Below are positions 61,470 through 64,000 of a stretch of DNA of 64,000 nt, one piece after another. A program made the position numbers and the translations under genes. The DNA lies in contig NC_079876.1 in assembly GCF_029227915.1 (NCBI RefSeq), positions 33,401,828 to 33,465,827 of the forward strand, written 5' to 3'. The stretch is from Hydractinia symbiolongicarpus. Its lineage: Eukaryota > Cnidaria > Hydrozoa > Anthoathecata > Hydractiniidae. The notes under the pieces are model-generated. The model ran no database searches, was not told where the DNA came from, and was given only the letters and a program-made list of their open reading frames with translations. Every line of letters begins with the position of its first letter. The first letter of the stretch is position 1.

Positions 61470-64000
61470 CCCGTAAATCCCAGACTCGGCCCGTATAGTC
61501 AAAAGTATACAAAGAAAGTACCCAGGGTGTAAACTCATTTCCCGAACGATTTTTTAAATTATTATTTCACCACTAAAGCCCATGAGACTTTTAGTTTTTA
61601 AAAATGTTTTCATTTTTGATGAGACGCTGAATAAAAGAAGTTTAAACGCCGGCAAAAGAAAACCCGCGACTTCCCGTAAATCCCGGACTCGGCCCGTATA
61701 GTCAAAAGTATACAAAGAAAGTACCCAGGGAGTAAACTCATTTCCCGAACGATTTTTTAAAATATTTTTTCACCACTAAAACGCATGAGACTTGTAGTTT
61801 TTAAAAATGTTTTCATTTTTGATGAGACGCTGAATAAAAGAAGTTTAATCGCCGGCAAACGAAAACCTGCTATTTCCCGTAAATCCCGGACTCGGCCCGT
61901 ATAGTAATGAAAGAACCCGGGATGTTAACTCATTTCCCGAACGATTTTTTAAATTATTATTTCACCACTAAAACCCATGAGACTTGTAGTTTTTAAAAAT
62001 GTTTTCATTTTTGATGAGACGCTGAATAAAAGAAGTTTAATCTCCGGCAAACGAAAACCCGCCATTTCCCGTAAACCCCGGACTCGGCCCGCATAGTCAA
62101 AAGTATACAAAGAAAGTACCCAGGGAGTAAACTCATTTCCCGAACGATTTTTTAAATTATTATTTCACCACTAAAACCCATGAGACTTGTAGTTTTTAAA
62201 AATGTTTTCATTTTTGATGAGACGCTGAATAAAAGAAGTTTAATCTCCGGCAAACGAAAACCCGCCATTTCCCGTAAACCCCGGACTCGGCCCGCATAGT
62301 CAAAAGTATACAAAGAAAGTACCCAGGGAGTAAACTCATTTCCCGAACGATTTTTTAAATTATTATTTCACCACTAAAACGCACGAGACTTGTAGTTTTC
62401 AAAAATGTTTTCATTTTTGATGAGACGCTGAATAAAAGAAGTTTAATCGCCGGCAAACGAAAACCTGCGATTTCCCGTAAATGCCAGACTCGGCCGGTAT
62501 AGTAATGAAAGTACCCGGGATGTAAACTCATTTCCCGAACGATTTTTTAAATTATTATTTCACCACTAAAACCCATGAGACTTGTAGTTTTTAAAAATGT
62601 TTTCATTTTTGATGAGACGCTGAATAAAAGAAGTTTAATCGCCGGCAAACGAAAACCCGCCATTTCCCGTAAACCCCGGACTCGGCCCGCATAGTCAAAA
62701 GTATACAAAAAAGTACCCAGGGAGTAAACTCATTTCCCGAACGATTTTTTAAATTATTTTTTCACCACTAAAACGCATGAGGCTTGTAGTTTTCAAAATT
62801 GTTTTCATTTTTGATGAGAAGCTGAATAAAAGAAGTTTAATCGCCGGCAAACGAAAACCTGCGATTTCCCGTAAATCCCAGACTCGGCCCGTATAGTCAA
62901 AAGTATACAAAGAAAGTACCCATGGTGTAAACTCATTTCCCGAACGATTTTTTAAATTATTATTTCACCACTAAAGCCCATGAGACTTGTAGTTTTTAAA
63001 AATGTTTTCATTTTTGATGAGACGCTGAATAAAAGAAGTTTAAACGCCGGCAAAAGAAAACCCGCGACTTCCCGTAAATCCCGGACTCGGCCCGTATAGT
63101 CAAAAGTATACAAAGAAAGTACCCAGGGAGTAAACTCATTTCCCGAACGATTTTTTAAAAAATTTTTTCACCACTAAAACGCATGAGACTTGTAGTTTTT
63201 AAAAATGTTTTCATTTTTGATGAGACGCTGAATAAAAGAAGTTTAATCGCCGGCAAACGAAAACCTGCTATTTCCCGTAAATCCCGGACTCGGCCCGTAT
63301 AGTAATGAAAGTACCCGGGATGTAAACTCATTTCCCGAACGATTTTTTAAATTATTATTTCACCACTAAAACCCATGAGACTTGTAATTTTTAAAAATGT
63401 TTTCATTTTTGATGAGACGCTGAATAAAAGAAGTTTAATCTCCGGCAAACGAAAACCCGCCATTTCCCGTAAACCCTGGACTCGCCCGTATAGTCAAAAG
63501 TATACAAAGAAAGTACCCAGGGTGTAAACTCATTTCCCGAACGATTTTTTAAATTATTATTTCACCACTAAAGCCCATGAGACTTGTAGTTTTCAAAATT
63601 GTTTTCATTTTTGATGAGACGCTGAATAAAAGAAGTTTAAACGCCGGCAAACGAAAACCTGCGATTTCCCGTAAATCCCAGACTCGGCCCGTATAGTCAA
63701 AAGTATACAAAGAAAGTACCCAGGGTGTAAACTCATTTCCCGAACGATTTTTTAAATTATTATTTCACCACTAAAGCCCATGAGACTTGTAGTTTTTAAA
63801 AATGTTTTCATTTTTGATGAGACGCTGAATAAAAGAAGTTTAAACGCCGGCAAAAGAAAACCCGCAACTTCCCGTAAATCCCGGACTCGGCCCGTATAGT
63901 CAAAAGTATTCAAAGAAAGTACCCAGGGAGTAAACTCATTTCCCGCACGATTTTTTAAAATATTTTTTCACCACTAAAACGCATGAGACTTGTAGTTTTC
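61470..64000 (+). repeat. Segmental duplication of the right end, copy 2, cut by the window edge
   Basis: It repeats 57661-59986 in order, with one added monomer: TTTAATCTCCGG occurs at both 62041 and 62244 here but once, at 58231, in copy 1. The match is still running at the last base, so the duplicated segment is longer than can be seen. Confidence 0.8.

Larger units (their letters stand above)
1..64000 (+). repeat. Satellite DNA array, 203-bp monomer, about 317 copies, continuous across the window
   Basis: Every line of the window is a copy of the same unit. Recurring landmarks (ATGAGACTTGTAG, GCCGGCAAACG, CCCGGACTCGG, AGTACCCAGGG, CATTTCCCGAACG) return every 203 bp in the same order and on the same strand, and no segment is inverted. 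With 40 copies of a 192-bp allele, 64,000 bp corresponds to about 317 monomers. No unique sequence, transposon or gene interrupts it, and both ends of the window lie inside the array, so its full length is unknown. Long homogeneous satellites of this size are known from eukaryotic centromeres and pericentromeres; placing this one there is inference. I do not recognise the monomer as a named family. Confidence 0.98.

Noticed and set aside
1-64000. A CRISPR array, suggested by regular direct repeats.
   Set aside because: The whole 203-bp unit is repeated with no unique spacers, units are far longer than CRISPR repeats, and no cas-like gene is present.
1-64000. Ribosomal, tRNA, 5S or telomeric repeats as the source of the array.
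   Set aside because: No tRNA A/B box pair, 5S-like internal promoter, rRNA segment or short telomeric repeat could be read in the monomer.
1-64000. A transposable-element-derived tandem array (for example a repeated LTR or MITE tail).
   Set aside because: There are no terminal inverted repeats at unit ends, target-site duplications, polypurine tract plus primer-binding site, or coding remnants. The 9-bp dyad is internal and too short to be a transposon end.

Overview
The whole 64 kb window is one uninterrupted, head-to-tail tandem satellite array. The unit is 203 bp, and by arithmetic there are about 317 monomers, all in the same orientation on the + strand. I see no protein gene, RNA gene, transposable element, CRISPR array or stretch of unique sequence. 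Arrays of this length and kind are typical of eukaryotic centromeric or pericentromeric heterochromatin. The sequence does not identify the species, and I do not recognise the monomer as a named satellite.

Monomer: about 37% GC by hand count of a consensus. It has an AT-rich edge with a T-run, a conserved short inverted repeat near positions 17-38 (counted from the ATGAGACTTG start), and a GC-richer centre containing GCCGGC and repeated CCCG motifs. CpG is not depleted. Length variants are few: a 192-bp allele with an 11-bp deletion (40 copies located), a 205-bp allele (2 copies) and scattered 1-bp indels. These lengths account exactly for the marker spacings I measured.

Layout by shared variants: (1) 1-3945, a 7-monomer repeat followed by a 5-monomer repeat. 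(2) 3946-6545, two junction types of monomer in near-alternation, giving a roughly 406-bp dimer rhythm. (3) 6546-14760, two overlapping large duplications with offsets of 3237 and about 3429 bp. (4) 14761-15157, a short stretch of diverged monomers. (5) 15158-18560, a second copy of the left end (offset about 15157 bp), then sequence like 3.6-6 kb. (6) 18561-21860, a block with private variants and the 205-bp alleles. (7) 21861-27709, 6- and 7-monomer repeats. (8) 27710-42200, a 12-monomer unit (2425 bp) and several smaller tandem duplications. (9) 42201-56150, the clearest higher-order repeat, an 8-monomer unit of 1613 bp with three full copies and several shortened, extended or hybrid derivatives. 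(10) 56151-64000, a block with private variants and a duplication of about 4 kb that runs off the right edge.

Nothing here works together as genes do. What the window records is the history of unequal exchange and segmental duplication inside a satellite array. Sixty-five-codon open frames recur in 20 monomers. They are by-products of two single-base variants and I do not treat them as genes. Duplications are inferred from reading diagnostic variants by eye, and assembly error in such an array cannot be excluded from sequence alone.
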